Of a stretch of DNA of 64,000 nucleotides, positions 1 to 8,147 are shown piece after piece. The notes under the pieces are model-generated. The model worked only from the letters and a program-made list of their open reading frames with translations. It was not told where the DNA came from and did not search any database. The stretch is from Actinomycetota bacterium (lineage in GTDB: Bacteria > Actinomycetota > Thermoleophilia > Miltoncostaeales > Miltoncostaeaceae): positions 186,001 to 250,000 of the forward strand of contig VGCE01000001.1 of assembly GCA_016870155.1 (NCBI GenBank). Reading direction: 5' to 3'. The first letter of the stretch is position 1, and the number at the start of each line of letters is the position of its first letter. The position numbers and the translations under genes are program-made.

Positions 1-1260
1 CGCCCGATTCAGGAGCAGCGCATGTCCGACGAGGGCCTCGGGCCGCTCTTCCGGGACATCGAGATGCCGCTGATCGGCGTGCTGGTGTCGATGGAGAACC
101 TGGGCGTGGCGATCGACGTGGCGCGACTCGAGGAGATCCAGCGGCAGATGCAGGCGGAGATCTCCGAGCTCACCGAGAAGATCCACGATCTCGCCGGCGG
201 GCCCTTCACCATCGACTCGCCCAAGCAGCTGGCCGAGGTGCTGTTCGAGCGGCTCGGGCTTCCCGCGGGACGCAAGGGCAAGACCGGCTACTCCACCGAC
301 CGGCGCGTGCTGCGCTCGCTCGAGGACAAGCACCCCATCGTGCCGCTGGTCGTGCGCTACCGCGAGCTGGTGAAGCTCGAGGGCACGTACCTGGCCCCGC
401 TGCCGGGGCTGGTTGATCCGGCCGACGGGCGCATCCACACCACCTTCAACCAGACCGTGGCCGAGACCGGCCGGCTGTCGTCCACCAACCCGAACCTGCA
501 GAACATCCCCGTGCGCACCGAGGCCGGGCGCGAGATCCGCGATGCCTTCGTGGCGGGCGAGGGCTTCACCCTCATGAGCTGCGACTACTCGCAGGTGGAG
601 CTGCGAATTCTCGCGCACTGCTCCGGCGAGCCCGCGCTGCGCGACGCCTTCGCCGAGGGCAGAGACGTGCATGCTGCCACGGCGTCAGAGGTGTTCGGGG
701 TGCCCCTTGACGACATGGACCGGGAGGTGCGCGACCGCGCCAAGGCCGTCAACTTCGGGATCATCTACGGCATCTCCGACTTCGGGCTGGCGGAGCAGCT
801 GGGAATTCCCCGTGCCGATGCGCGCGAGTACATCGAGACCTACCTCGCGCGCTATCCGCGGGTGGAGGCCTTCGTGGCGTCGACGATCGCCCAGGCCACT
901 GAGGATGGTTACGTCACCACGCTCCTCGGCCGCCGGCGTGCGATCCCCGAGCTCACCGCCCGCACCCAGCAGCAACGCCAGCTGGGAGAGCGCCTGGCGG
1001 TTAACACCCTCATCCAGGGGTCGGCCGCCGACATCATCAAGATCGCCATGATCTCGGCATATGCGGCCATAGCCGAGTCGGGCACCGGCGCCCGCATGGT
1101 GCTGCAGATCCACGACGAGCTGCTCGTGGAGTGCCCCCCGGACGTCGTCGACCCGGTGCGCGCCATCGTGGTGGACGCCATGACGGACGCCTACGACCTC
1201 GACCCGCCGCTGGCCGTGGAGGTGGGCGTGGGGCCCACCTGGCTCAAGGCGAAGGCGTGA
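1..1260 (+). CDS. polA: DNA polymerase I, C-terminal part (5' end outside window)
   Basis: The reading frame is open from base 1, so the start lies upstream of the window; about 419 codons of the polymerase domain are visible. Family A motifs appear in order: TGRLSSTNPNLQNIP (around 465-510), motif A DYSQVELR (around 583-606), motif B with the O-helix pattern RDRAKAVNFGIIYG (around 730-771) and motif C QIHDELLVE (around 1105-1131). The O-helix carries Phe at the position that discriminates against dideoxynucleotides, as in E. coli Pol I. The enzyme fills gaps and removes primers during replication and excision repair. Its stop overlaps the start of the next small gene in a GTGA arrangement. 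Whether 5'-3' and 3'-5' exonuclease domains are present cannot be seen here. Confidence 0.97.
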   Translation, partial: RPIQEQRMSDEGLGPLFRDIEMPLIGVLVSMENLGVAIDVARLEEIQRQMQAEISELTEKIHDLAGGPFTIDSPKQLAEVLFERLGLPAGRKGKTGYSTDRRVLRSLEDKHPIVPLVVRYRELVKLEGTYLAPLPGLVDPADGRIHTTFNQTVAETGRLSSTNPNLQNIPVRTEAGREIRDAFVAGEGFTLMSCDYSQVELRILAHCSGEPALRDAFAEGRDVHAATASEVFGVPLDDMDREVRDRAKAVNFGIIYGISDFGLAEQLGIPRADAREYIETYLARYPRVEAFVASTIAQATEDGYVTTLLGRRRAIPELTARTQQQRQLGERLAVNTLIQGSAADIIKIAMISAYAAIAESGTGARMVLQIHDELLVECPPDVVDPVRAIVVDAMTDAYDLDPPLAVEVGVGPTWLKAKA

Positions 1261-1472
1261 GCAAGGGGTCCGCCGCGGCCCGCGGGCCCGCCGAGCCCCC
1301 CGAGCCCGGGCTCGACCCCTACCGCGTACTGGAAGTGCACGCCGACGCCCGGCCAGAGGTGATCGAGGCGGCGTTCACGGTGCTGCGCGAGATCGCCTGC
1401 CGCGACGAGGCCGACGGCGCCCGGCAGCTGGTGCGGCTCACCTGGGCCCGACGGGTACTGCTCGATCCCTGA
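1257..1472 (+). CDS. Small J-domain-like protein (71 aa)
   Basis: This GTG-started reading frame overlaps the polA stop by four bases (GTGA), which suggests translational coupling. After a Pro/Ala-rich lead of about 20 residues it reads LDPYRVLEVHADARPEVIEAAF, broken by no stop, resembling helices I-II of a DnaJ J-domain (DPYxxLxVxxxAxxxxIxxAF). The HPD tripeptide that stimulates Hsp70 ATPase is not present, so a co-chaperone role cannot be claimed. It ends 87 bases before rpsA. Function is unknown; a short regulatory or scaffolding protein is possible. Confidence 0.6.
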   Translation: MSKGSAAARGPAEPPEPGLDPYRVLEVHADARPEVIEAAFTVLREIACRDEADGARQLVRLTWARRVLLDP

Positions 1473-1559
1473 TTTCCACTACATTGCCGGGTCCCGCAAC
1501 CCAACCCCGGGTGGCGCATCCCTGCGCGCATCCCGGCCAGCAAGGACAACTACGCGACG

Positions 1560-2837
1560 ATGAGCACCACTGACGACTTGACCAGCATCGACCTGGAGAT
1601 CGACATCGACCCCGACGCCCCCGTCTTCGTTCTCGAGGGCCCCGAGTACATCGAGATCGATGGCAAGCAGGTCCCCAACTACGACATCACGATCCCCGAG
1701 TTCGGCGAGGGCGACGTGGTGAGCGGACGCGTCGTCCGCATCGACAAGGACGAGGTGCTCGTCGACATCGGCTACAAGAGCGAGGGAGTGGTACCGCTCA
1801 ACGAGCTGAGCATCCGCAAGTCGGTCAACGTGTCCGACGAGGTGCAGCTGGGCGAGATGATCGACGCCCTGGTGATGCAGAAGGAGGACCAGGACGGCCG
1901 GCTGATCCTCTCCAAGAAGCGCGCCCGCTTCGAGATGGCATGGAAGCGCATCGAGGCGGCATCCACCGCCGGCGAGACCGTGGAGGGCACGGTCATCGAG
2001 GTGGTCAAGGGCGGCCTCATCCTCGACCTCGGCGTACGCGGGTTCCTGCCGGCGTCGCTGGTGGACATCCGCCGCGTGCAGGACCTCGACGAGTTCATGG
2101 GCCAGAAGCTCGAGTGCAAGGTGATCGAGCTCAACCGCAGCCGCAACAACGTGGTGCTGTCGCGTCGCGCCGTGCTCGAGCACGAACGCCGCGAGGTGCG
2201 CCAGCGCATCCTCGACGAGCTGGAGCCCGGCAAGGTGGTGGAGGGCGTCATCTCCAACATCGTCGACTTCGGCGCGTTCGTGGACCTCGATGGCATCGAC
2301 GGCCTCATCCACATCTCGGAGCTCTCGTGGAGCCACGTCAACCACCCGTCCGAGGTGCTGAACGTGGGCGAGACGGTCACGGTGAAGGTGCTCGACATCG
2401 ACCGCGACCGCCAGCGCATTTCCCTGGGCCTCAAGCAGACCCAGGCCGATCCCTGGCAGAGCGTCATCGAGACCTACCAGATCAACGACATCGTCCCGGG
2501 CACGGTCACCAAGGTCGTCACGTTCGGTGCCTTCGTGGAGATCCACGCGGGCGTGGAGGGCCTCGTGCACATCTCCGAGCTGGCGGAGCACCACGTGGAG
2601 AATCCGCGCGAGGTGGTCAACCAGGGCGACGAGCGCGAGGTGCGCATCATCGAGATCGACCCCGAGCGCCGTCGCCTGTCGCTGTCGCTCAAGCAAGTCA
2701 CGCCGGCACCCGGCGGTGAGGGCGAGCACGACGTGGTCCCGGCCCACGATGATGCCCCTCCCGACGGCGACGCCCCGGCGGCCGCGGTGGTCGACGAGCC
2801 CGCGGGCGACGCTCCCGAGGGCGAGCACGGGGCCTGA
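1560..2837 (+). CDS. rpsA: 30S ribosomal protein S1
   Basis: A 425-residue protein with four OB-fold S1 repeats at about residues 50-120, 135-205, 220-290 and 305-375, each showing the pattern G-x-V-x(5)-G-A/G-F-V followed by GLVHISEL or a variant. The last two repeats (ISNIVDFGAFVDLDG...GLIHISEL and VTKVVTFGAFVEI...GLVHISEL) are the most canonical. The tail is acidic, with Asp-Glu and Ala-Pro runs. S1 binds mRNA leaders and brings them to the 30S subunit. Four repeats is the usual actinobacterial form, against six in E. coli. The ATG is preceded by AAGGAC at a workable distance. The 87-base upstream gap may hold its promoter. Confidence 0.97.
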   Translation: MSTTDDLTSIDLEIDIDPDAPVFVLEGPEYIEIDGKQVPNYDITIPEFGEGDVVSGRVVRIDKDEVLVDIGYKSEGVVPLNELSIRKSVNVSDEVQLGEMIDALVMQKEDQDGRLILSKKRARFEMAWKRIEAASTAGETVEGTVIEVVKGGLILDLGVRGFLPASLVDIRRVQDLDEFMGQKLECKVIELNRSRNNVVLSRRAVLEHERREVRQRILDELEPGKVVEGVISNIVDFGAFVDLDGIDGLIHISELSWSHVNHPSEVLNVGETVTVKVLDIDRDRQRISLGLKQTQADPWQSVIETYQINDIVPGTVTKVVTFGAFVEIHAGVEGLVHISELAEHHVENPREVVNQGDEREVRIIEIDPERRRLSLSLKQVTPAPGGEGEHDVVPAHDDAPPDGDAPAAAVVDEPAGDAPEGEHGA

Positions 2838-3447
2838 CCCGGCCGCGCCCGGGCCGCTCTGCCTCGGTCTCACCGGGGGGATCGGCTCGGGCAAGTCCGA
2901 GGCGCTCCGCGCGTTCGCCGCACGGGGCGCCGCGGTGCTGTCGTCCGATGACGTTGTGCATCGCCTCTACGAGGATCCCGAGGTGATCGGGGCCGTGCGC
3001 GCGCGCTTCGGCGACGCGGTGTTCGCGCCCGGCGGCGGGGTGGACCGGCGCGCTCTCGGGGACACCGCCTTCGCGCACGAGGGCGGTTTGGCATTCCTCG
3101 AGGAACTGCTGCATCCGCGCATCGGCCGGGCACGCGAGGCGTGGGTGGCCGATCAATGCGCACACGTGCCGGCGCCTCCCCTGCTCGTGTGCGAGGTGCC
3201 CCTGCTCTTCGAGGCTGACCTGGCCGATCGCTTCGATGCGGTCGTCGTGGTGACGGCATCCGACGATGTGCGCCGCCGCCGCGTGGAGGATCGCGGGCAG
3301 GACTTCGCGGGCCGCAGCAGCCACCAGATGCCCGAGGCCGACAAGGTGGCGCGCGCAGGCATGGCCTTCGTGAACGACGGGAGCATCGCCGAACTCGAGG
3401 CCTGGGTGGACGCGGTGATGGCCCGGTACGCGTCAGGCGGTGGGTGA
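2752..3447 (+). CDS. coaE: Dephospho-CoA kinase
   Basis: This enzyme phosphorylates the 3'-hydroxyl of dephospho-CoA in the last step of coenzyme A synthesis. The P-loop GLTGGIGSGKSEALRAF begins near base 2866, followed by the family's DDVVHRLYEDPEV, the LLHPRI segment and LLVCEVPLLFEADL. The start is unclear. No ATG, GTG, TTG or CTG lies in frame between the end of rpsA (2837) and the P-loop. The nearest starts are the tandem ATGs at 2749 and 2752, about 85 bases inside rpsA, which would add about 38 poorly conserved residues before the P-loop. The stop overlaps the next gene by TGATG. Confidence 0.93.
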   Translation: MPLPTATPRRPRWSTSPRATLPRASTGPDPAAPGPLCLGLTGGIGSGKSEALRAFAARGAAVLSSDDVVHRLYEDPEVIGAVRARFGDAVFAPGGGVDRRALGDTAFAHEGGLAFLEELLHPRIGRAREAWVADQCAHVPAPPLLVCEVPLLFEADLADRFDAVVVVTASDDVRRRRVEDRGQDFAGRSSHQMPEADKVARAGMAFVNDGSIAELEAWVDAVMARYASGGG

Positions 3448-4061
3448 TGGCGCGGCGTCGCAGGCGCAGGTCAGGTGGTCGGCGCATCCTGGGGCTGCTG
3501 CTGTTGGTCGCGTCGCTCGTCGCACTCGGCCTCGCCGTGCACCAGGGCAAGCCGTCCTGGTATGCGCGGTGGTGGTACCCGCTCGAGCACGACCGGGCGA
3601 TCAACCGTGATGCCCGTCTGAACGGTCTCGACCCGGCCCTCGTGGCGGCCGTGGTGTGGCGTGAGAGCGACTACGACCCGCAGGCGGTGTCGCCCAAGGG
3701 CGCGGTGGGCCTGATGCAGTTGCTGCCGTCCACCGCCCGCTTCATCGAGTCGCAGGACGATTCGCCCCCGGGGAACGCCAGGGACATCAGGGATCCGGAG
3801 GTGAACATCAGCTACGGATCGTGGTACCTGCGCCACCTCATCGACCTGCACGACGGCTCGGTGCCGGCAGCTCTCGCGGCCTACAACGCGGGGCCCGAGA
3901 ACCTGAGGAAGTGGCGCGCCGACGCGACCTCCAAGGGCACGGAGCTGCGTGTGCCAGAGGATGTCCCGTTCGCGGAGACCCGCGAGTACGTGACCGACGT
4001 GCTCGACGCATGGCCGTTGTACCGGCAAGCGTACGGCGAGCGCCTCGGCCCTGCGTCCTGA
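3447..4061 (+). CDS. Soluble lytic transglycosylase-like protein (SLT, GH23)
   Basis: A 204-residue protein with an Arg-rich N-terminus, one hydrophobic segment at about residues 13-32 (ILGLLLLVASLVALGLAV), then an SLT domain. The catalytic Glu sits in VVWRESDYDPQAVSPKGAVG, followed by GLMQLLPSTA and AALAAYNAGPENLRKW, the three hallmark blocks of the family. It should be anchored outside the membrane and cleave the MurNAc-GlcNAc bond in peptidoglycan with formation of anhydro ends. ATG 3447 overlaps the coaE stop; a GTG directly before it (3444) is the alternative start. Confidence 0.93.
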   Translation: MARRRRRRSGGRRILGLLLLVASLVALGLAVHQGKPSWYARWWYPLEHDRAINRDARLNGLDPALVAAVVWRESDYDPQAVSPKGAVGLMQLLPSTARFIESQDDSPPGNARDIRDPEVNISYGSWYLRHLIDLHDGSVPAALAAYNAGPENLRKWRADATSKGTELRVPEDVPFAETREYVTDVLDAWPLYRQAYGERLGPAS

Positions 4062-4075
4062 GCTGCCCGGAGGGC

Positions 4076-4354
4076 CTAGATGACCACGCTCCACGGTACC
4101 GCGCGCCAGTCGGTGATGAGGCCGGCCTCGTAGTACGGGTCGCGCAGGACGTACTCGCCGACTTCCTCGGGCTCGCACGGGGCGAACACGATCGCCGCGC
4201 CCGTGACGGGGTCGCCGAGCGCGCCCGCCATGACCACGCGGCCCTCCTCCTTCAGGCGGGTGAGGTTGGCGAGGTGCGCCTCGCGGTATGGTGCACGCCG
4301 CTCGAGGATGTCCTCGACGTAGTCGTACATCAGGAGGAAGTGGGTCTCGGGCAT
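4076..4354 (-). CDS. YciI-like protein
   Basis: A 92-residue protein with the dimeric ferredoxin-like YCII fold: an N-terminal strand THFLLMYDYVEDI, then the helix region REAHLANLTRLKEEGRVVMAG, then GAAIVFAPCEPEEVGEYVLRDPY split over strand-helix-strand. The family contains putative His/Asp active-site residues and some members are dehydrochlorinases or shield reactive metabolites, but for this copy the substrate is unknown. GAGGAG lies just upstream of the ATG. It is convergent with the transglycosylase gene, 14 bases from its end. Confidence 0.8.
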   Translation of the reverse strand: MPETHFLLMYDYVEDILERRAPYREAHLANLTRLKEEGRVVMAGALGDPVTGAAIVFAPCEPEEVGEYVLRDPYYEAGLITDWRAVPWSVVI

Positions 4355-4409
4355 CGGGGCTCCTCGGTCGCTGGGCGATCCATCCTCCCACACGCCACCG
4401 GGAGGCGGC

Positions 4410-5027
4410 ATGGGGTCAAGCGGTGCGGGTGACCTGACGCATGGCATCACGAGCGCGTCGCTGTGCGACGCCATGGCACGGCTGCACGGCCATCGCTGCC
4501 ATGCGGTGGGGCTCATTCCGGCTCGCGCGGGCCAGGTGACCGCAGGCGCCGCGGCTACCGTCCGGTTTGGTCCGCGCAGGGACGATGTTCCCGACCACGA
4601 CCTCGCGGCGGCGGCGGAGCGGGCCATGGCGGACGTGCCCGAGGGGGCGGTAGTGGTGATCGCTGCACCCGATGCCCCGGGCGAGGCCGTCGCCGGGGGC
4701 AAGAAGCTCGCCGCCCTCGAGGAGCTCGGAGCAGCCGGGGTGATCGCGTGGGGGTCGATACGCGACCGCGCCGAGGCGGCGGCCTACCGCAGCGGGGTGT
4801 GGGCCCTTGGGGAGACCCCACGCGCGAGCGGGGACCTGCTGCAGGTAATCGAGGTGGGTGGCCTGCTCACATTCGGCGGCATCACCGTCGCGCCGGGAGA
4901 CTGGGTGTACGTGGACGAGGCAGGCCTCATCGCGGTGCCGTGGGACGAGCGCGCGCAGGTGGCCGACGCGGCGCGGTCGATCGAGGCCGATGACGCCGAC
5001 GCCGTCAGGCGCATCCGCCGGGGCTGA
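4410..5027 (+). CDS. RraA-like / demethylmenaquinone methyltransferase-like protein
   Basis: A 205-residue protein of the RraA fold. It shows the N-terminal T-x-S-x-x-DA stretch (ITSASLCDAM), the central GGKKLAALEELGAAGVIAWG segment and the PGDWVYVDEAGLIAVP block typical of the family. Some members are HMG/CHA aldolases, others bind RNase E as inhibitors; the name menG is historical. Here GSIRDRAE matches the G-x-x-RD motif that holds the oxaloacetate or pyruvate in aldolase members, so an aldolase or decarboxylase role is possible. The substrate is not predictable from context, because the neighbours are unrelated. Confidence 0.8.
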   Translation: MGSSGAGDLTHGITSASLCDAMARLHGHRCHAVGLIPARAGQVTAGAAATVRFGPRRDDVPDHDLAAAAERAMADVPEGAVVVIAAPDAPGEAVAGGKKLAALEELGAAGVIAWGSIRDRAEAAAYRSGVWALGETPRASGDLLQVIEVGGLLTFGGITVAPGDWVYVDEAGLIAVPWDERAQVADAARSIEADDADAVRRIRRG

Positions 5028-5036
5028 GCGCAGGTA

Positions 5037-5486
5037 TCAGGCCGGGAGGGTGCCGGCGGCAACCCAGGCCTCGACCACCCGCCGTATATAGGCGCCGGGG
5101 GGCGGGGCGGTGAGGTCGGCGCCGGGCAGCATGCGCCTGATCTCGTCCGCGTCGACCTGCGGCCAGCCGAAGGGGTCGTCGGGCGCGGTCACCCGCAGGT
5201 GGCGCTCGCCGGGCGGATCGGGCAGTCGCACCACCATGCGGGCATCGTGCATCCCGCCCGCGCGCAGGCACTCCTGCGCGGCCGGCAGCGCATATCCTGG
5301 GTAGGTGAGGATTCCCGGGCCGTAGTAGGCATCAGCGGGGTCCGCCACGAGCAGCGCCCAGTCGAGTTCGGCGATAATCGCCACGGGGCCCTCGGGCGTT
5401 TCCCAGGCGCGCACGTGCGCCAGCCCGTCGTTACCGAGACGGGTGGAGAAGGGGACGAGGGCGTTGATCACCGGGCCGTCACTCAC
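5037..5486 (-). CDS. Hypothetical protein (149 aa)
   Basis: A GTG-started soluble protein of 149 residues that I do not recognise. It has no signal peptide, membrane segment or metal-binding motif. It is rich in Pro, Asp and aromatic residues (for example DAYYGPGILTYPGY) and ends with a helix-like stretch RRVVEAWVAAG. Codon use matches the neighbours. It faces away from the cysteine-dioxygenase-like gene, sharing a 112-base divergent intergenic region, so the two might share control. Confidence 0.65.
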   Translation of the reverse strand: MSDGPVINALVPFSTRLGNDGLAHVRAWETPEGPVAIIAELDWALLVADPADAYYGPGILTYPGYALPAAQECLRAGGMHDARMVVRLPDPPGERHLRVTAPDDPFGWPQVDADEIRRMLPGADLTAPPPGAYIRRVVEAWVAAGTLPA

Positions 5487-5598
5487 AGCATGAAAACGTA
5501 GCCGCCCTCACAATCCGCTGGTGGCCGTACCGGAACCGGGAGGCCCCCGCGGGGCGAGGGCGTAGTGTCGTGCAACGGCACACCGACAGGAGGGAATC

Positions 5599-6159
5599 GT
5601 GTCCACCACCGCCGGCCCGCGTCCCTCGTGGCCGATCCCTGAGCCCAAGTGGCCCTTTCCCGAGCTTCCCGAGGGGCTTGCCTTCCTCGCCGGCATCGAC
5701 CGGCAGCTGCACGCGCCCGCACTCGCGGACATCAGCCGCCGCATCGTCGAGAGCGGCCTGTGGCGCGAGTACGTGGCCGTGTGCGAGGAGTACCGCGATT
5801 ACCGGCTCGTTTTCGAAAACGACTACGTGGACATCTGGGTGCTCTCATGGCTGCCGGGACAGGAGACCGGGTTCCACGACCACGACATCTCCGAGGTGGG
5901 CATCTGCGTGGCCGCGGGGGCCATCGAGGAGCATCACATGCACATGTACCAGCCCGATACGAGCCATGTGGTCCGCCCTGGTGAGACCCAGGAGGGCCCG
6001 TTCGGGTATATCCACCGCGTGGTGCACAGCGAGGGACACCCCGCCATCTCGGTGCACTCGTACTCACCGCCTCTCGCCTGGGTGGGCCAGTACCGCGAGA
6101 ACGGCGGCCAGTTGGTGCGCCTGCGCCAGCCCGGCCGCACGAGGCTCGCGCCCAGCTAG
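5599..6159 (+). CDS. Cysteine dioxygenase-type cupin protein
   Basis: A 186-residue cupin of the type I cysteine dioxygenase family. The iron-binding pattern is visible as FHDHDISEVGICVAAG (H-x-H) and, later, a third His in YIHRVVHSEGHPAISVHSYSPP, which aligns with the GxHRVxN...VSLHxYSPP signature of thiol dioxygenases. It should oxidise a thiol (cysteine, mercaptopropionate or similar) to a sulfinate; the Arg that anchors a carboxylate cannot be assigned with certainty, so the substrate is open. The GTG start is preceded by AGGAGG. The 3' end overlaps the convergent MurD-like gene by four bases. Confidence 0.85.
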   Translation: MSTTAGPRPSWPIPEPKWPFPELPEGLAFLAGIDRQLHAPALADISRRIVESGLWREYVAVCEEYRDYRLVFENDYVDIWVLSWLPGQETGFHDHDISEVGICVAAGAIEEHHMHMYQPDTSHVVRPGETQEGPFGYIHRVVHSEGHPAISVHSYSPPLAWVGQYRENGGQLVRLRQPGRTRLAPS

Positions 6160-7424
6160 CGCCGCCCTCCCGCCGTCTCGCGCTCGCCTCCCGCCGCCTC
6201 GCGCTCTTCAGGCGTGAGCGGGAACATCGGGCTCACCAGCACGGTGCCGCCGTCGGGGCAGAGGCCGATGGCCACCTCCAGCGCCTGCGCGATGTCATCG
6301 GCCTGGGCTGCGGGAACCACACGCGCCGCCATGCGGGCACGGGCCGGCCCGAACGTGACCACCGCCCGCGCGCTGGCCTGCGCCATCAAGAGCACTCGGG
6401 CCATGAGATCCGATTCCTCGGGGCTTGCGTGGACCGGCTGCCCGCCTGCGGCGTCATCACCGCCGAGCACCACCACGAGGGGCTCGGCGGCAAAGCGCTC
6501 GAGCGCCGCCTGCACCTTCATCGGGGTCGCGGCCATGGAGTCGTCCACGATCGTGATGCCCCGAGGGCCGCGCCGCGGGGCCTGCCGATGGGCCACCGGT
6601 TTCAGGTCGGCCAGGGCATCACCCACATGATCGGGGTGCATTCCCAGCGCCAGCGCAGCAGCGCTCGCTGCGAGCGCTGCGCGCAGCGGGGGCCCCGTGA
6701 GCGCGGTATCCGCCTCACGCGTGGCATCGCCTGAGCGCAGGTGCACCCCAGTGCCCTGCGAGAACGCACCGCGCTCGGCGGGTTCGGCGCCGAACCCCCA
6801 GCGCGTCCCGCGCACCGGGCCGAGCAGTGCGATGGCCTGCGGGTCGTCGGTGGGCAGCACCACGGCGTCGTCATCAGCGAGATCGGCGACGAGCCGCCTC
6901 TTGGCGGCCACGTAGGCGTCGAGCCCGCCATGTAGCTCCAGGTGGTCCGGCCTGATGGTGGTGACCACCGCCACATCGGGATGCACGTGGTCCATATGAC
7001 ACAGGTGGGTAGAGGTGAGCTCCGCCACGGTCACGGTGCCGGGTACGGGAGCGTTGAGCTGCGCGGCCAGGGAGTGATCGGGCCATGCGTTGCCCGAGCG
7101 TGCGGTGGACGAAATGGCCACGGGCACGCCGCATGCCGTGAGGATGTGCTCGAGGGCCCGGCAGGTGGAGGTCTTGCCCGCCGATCCGGTGACGCCCACC
7201 ACGGGGCGAGGGACGCCGTCGAGGATCAGCTCCGCCAGGACGGTCACGCCGCATCCCTCCGCGCGCGCCTGCAGCACGGTGGGATCGGTCTCGGCGGTCC
7301 ACTCGTCCACCACCACCAGAGCCACGGGGTCGTCCCCGCCATCGACCACCTCGTAGCCCTTGCGCCGCAGGATTTCGCGAGCGACATGCGCGTCCGGACC
7401 AGAGGTGGCGATCCGGACGCGCAC
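6156..7424 (-). CDS. MurD-like Mur ligase family protein
   Basis: A 422-residue protein with the three-domain Mur ligase layout. An N-terminal Rossmann-like region is followed by the ATP-binding loop GVTGSAGKTSTCRALE (about residue 77), the DHLELHG segment, AYVAAKRR with the Lys expected to be carbamylated, then AHRQ and the C-terminal DDSMAATP that stands in for MurD's NDSKATN. These ligases join an amino acid to a UDP-MurNAc or similar carboxylate using ATP. It lies outside any mur/fts cluster, directly 8 bases after a recombinase-like gene, so it is probably a paralogue rather than the housekeeping murD. Some signature residues differ (Asp-Asp-Ser, Ala for Lys), so the substrate may differ. 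Confidence 0.75.
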   Translation of the reverse strand: MRVRIATSGPDAHVAREILRRKGYEVVDGGDDPVALVVVDEWTAETDPTVLQARAEGCGVTVLAELILDGVPRPVVGVTGSAGKTSTCRALEHILTACGVPVAISSTARSGNAWPDHSLAAQLNAPVPGTVTVAELTSTHLCHMDHVHPDVAVVTTIRPDHLELHGGLDAYVAAKRRLVADLADDDAVVLPTDDPQAIALLGPVRGTRWGFGAEPAERGAFSQGTGVHLRSGDATREADTALTGPPLRAALAASAAALALGMHPDHVGDALADLKPVAHRQAPRRGPRGITIVDDSMAATPMKVQAALERFAAEPLVVVLGGDDAAGGQPVHASPEESDLMARVLLMAQASARAVVTFGPARARMAARVVPAAQADDIAQALEVAIGLCPDGGTVLVSPMFPLTPEEREAAGGERETAGGRR

Positions 7425-7432
7425 GGGTCGGG

Positions 7433-8002
7433 TCAGCCCCGGGGAATCGGCCGTGCCGCCATGGCCGCCACTACGTCGGCATCGTCGGCGATGGTGAGGT
7501 ACCGGGCCACCGACGACTGCGGGCGAATGCCCAGCTGCGACTCGATGATCTCGGTGGGGATGCCCTCGCCCGCCATCTCGGCCGCGCAGGCATAGCGGAG
7601 TCCCATCGCGTGCACCCGGCCCGCGAGGCCGGCGCAGGATCCCAGGCCGGGGAGGAGCTCGCGCACGTGGGCCGGGCTCAGGGGCTTTCCCTGCAGCGCT
7701 GGGGTGAAGGGTCCGTCGCCGGTGAGCGCGCTCTCGGCACGGCGGTCAATCCAGCCACCGAGCTCAGCGGCGACCGGGTCGTCGAGGCCCGCCACGCGGT
7801 CCCCCACCGTGAGAGCGCGCCGGTCGAGGTCCACGTCGCCCGGCCTGGGGGCAAGCGCCTCGCCCGGCCTGAGGCCCGCGCGCCGGGGGAGCCTGATGAG
7901 GGCACGGTTGCGGCGACCGGTGCTCGCCTGCTCTGACGACGAGCGGAGCACGGCGAGCGCCTCGGCGGCGCTGATGGGCGGCTTCTGGACGGCGAGGGCC
8001 AT
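7433..8002 (-). CDS. Degenerate tyrosine recombinase-like protein (catalytic domain only)
   Basis: A 189-residue protein resembling the XerC/D catalytic domain without a core-binding domain. Arg I is present in RAGLRPGEALAPRPGDVDL and the terminal Tyr in ARYLTI, but the H-x-x-R box reads MGLRYACAAEM (Met where His is expected) and the LGH box reads LGI. Two catalytic histidines therefore appear lost while the frame stays open. It may bind DNA without recombining it. ATG 8002 is chosen for its upstream GGAG; an in-frame GTG at 8047 would add 15 residues. It is cotranscribed with the MurD-like gene 8 bases downstream. Confidence 0.65.
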   Translation of the reverse strand: MALAVQKPPISAAEALAVLRSSSEQASTGRRNRALIRLPRRAGLRPGEALAPRPGDVDLDRRALTVGDRVAGLDDPVAAELGGWIDRRAESALTGDGPFTPALQGKPLSPAHVRELLPGLGSCAGLAGRVHAMGLRYACAAEMAGEGIPTEIIESQLGIRPQSSVARYLTIADDADVVAAMAARPIPRG

Positions 8003-8106
8003 GGACTCCGTGATGGTTACGTGGTTTACCGGGCGCCGATGCAACACCTTATGAAAGCACCGACGGTGCGCCGTCCGGTGGAGGAAACCGCCCGATTTTG
8101 TGAAAT

Positions 8107-8142
8107 CGCCCCGCCGGACCCCATGAGGCGCCCGGCGGGGCG
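8107..8142 (-). terminator. Hairpin, likely terminator of the DUF308 gene
   Basis: An 11-bp perfect stem (CGCCCCGCCGG at 8107-8117 with its complement at 8132-8142) and 14-base loop lie six bases after the DUF308 stop. On the minus strand the stem is followed by ATTTC rather than a long U run. An adjoining short palindrome, CGATTT-TGTG-AAATCG at 8093-8108, overlaps its edge and sits upstream of the recombinase-like gene, where it could instead be an operator. Confidence 0.5.
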
Positions 8143-8147
8143 AGGGG

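Noticed and set aside
1479-2894. A 471-codon open frame on the minus strand opposite rpsA
   Set aside because: It is the antisense shadow of rpsA: His/Leu/Asp-rich composition from GC-rich codons, no family motif.
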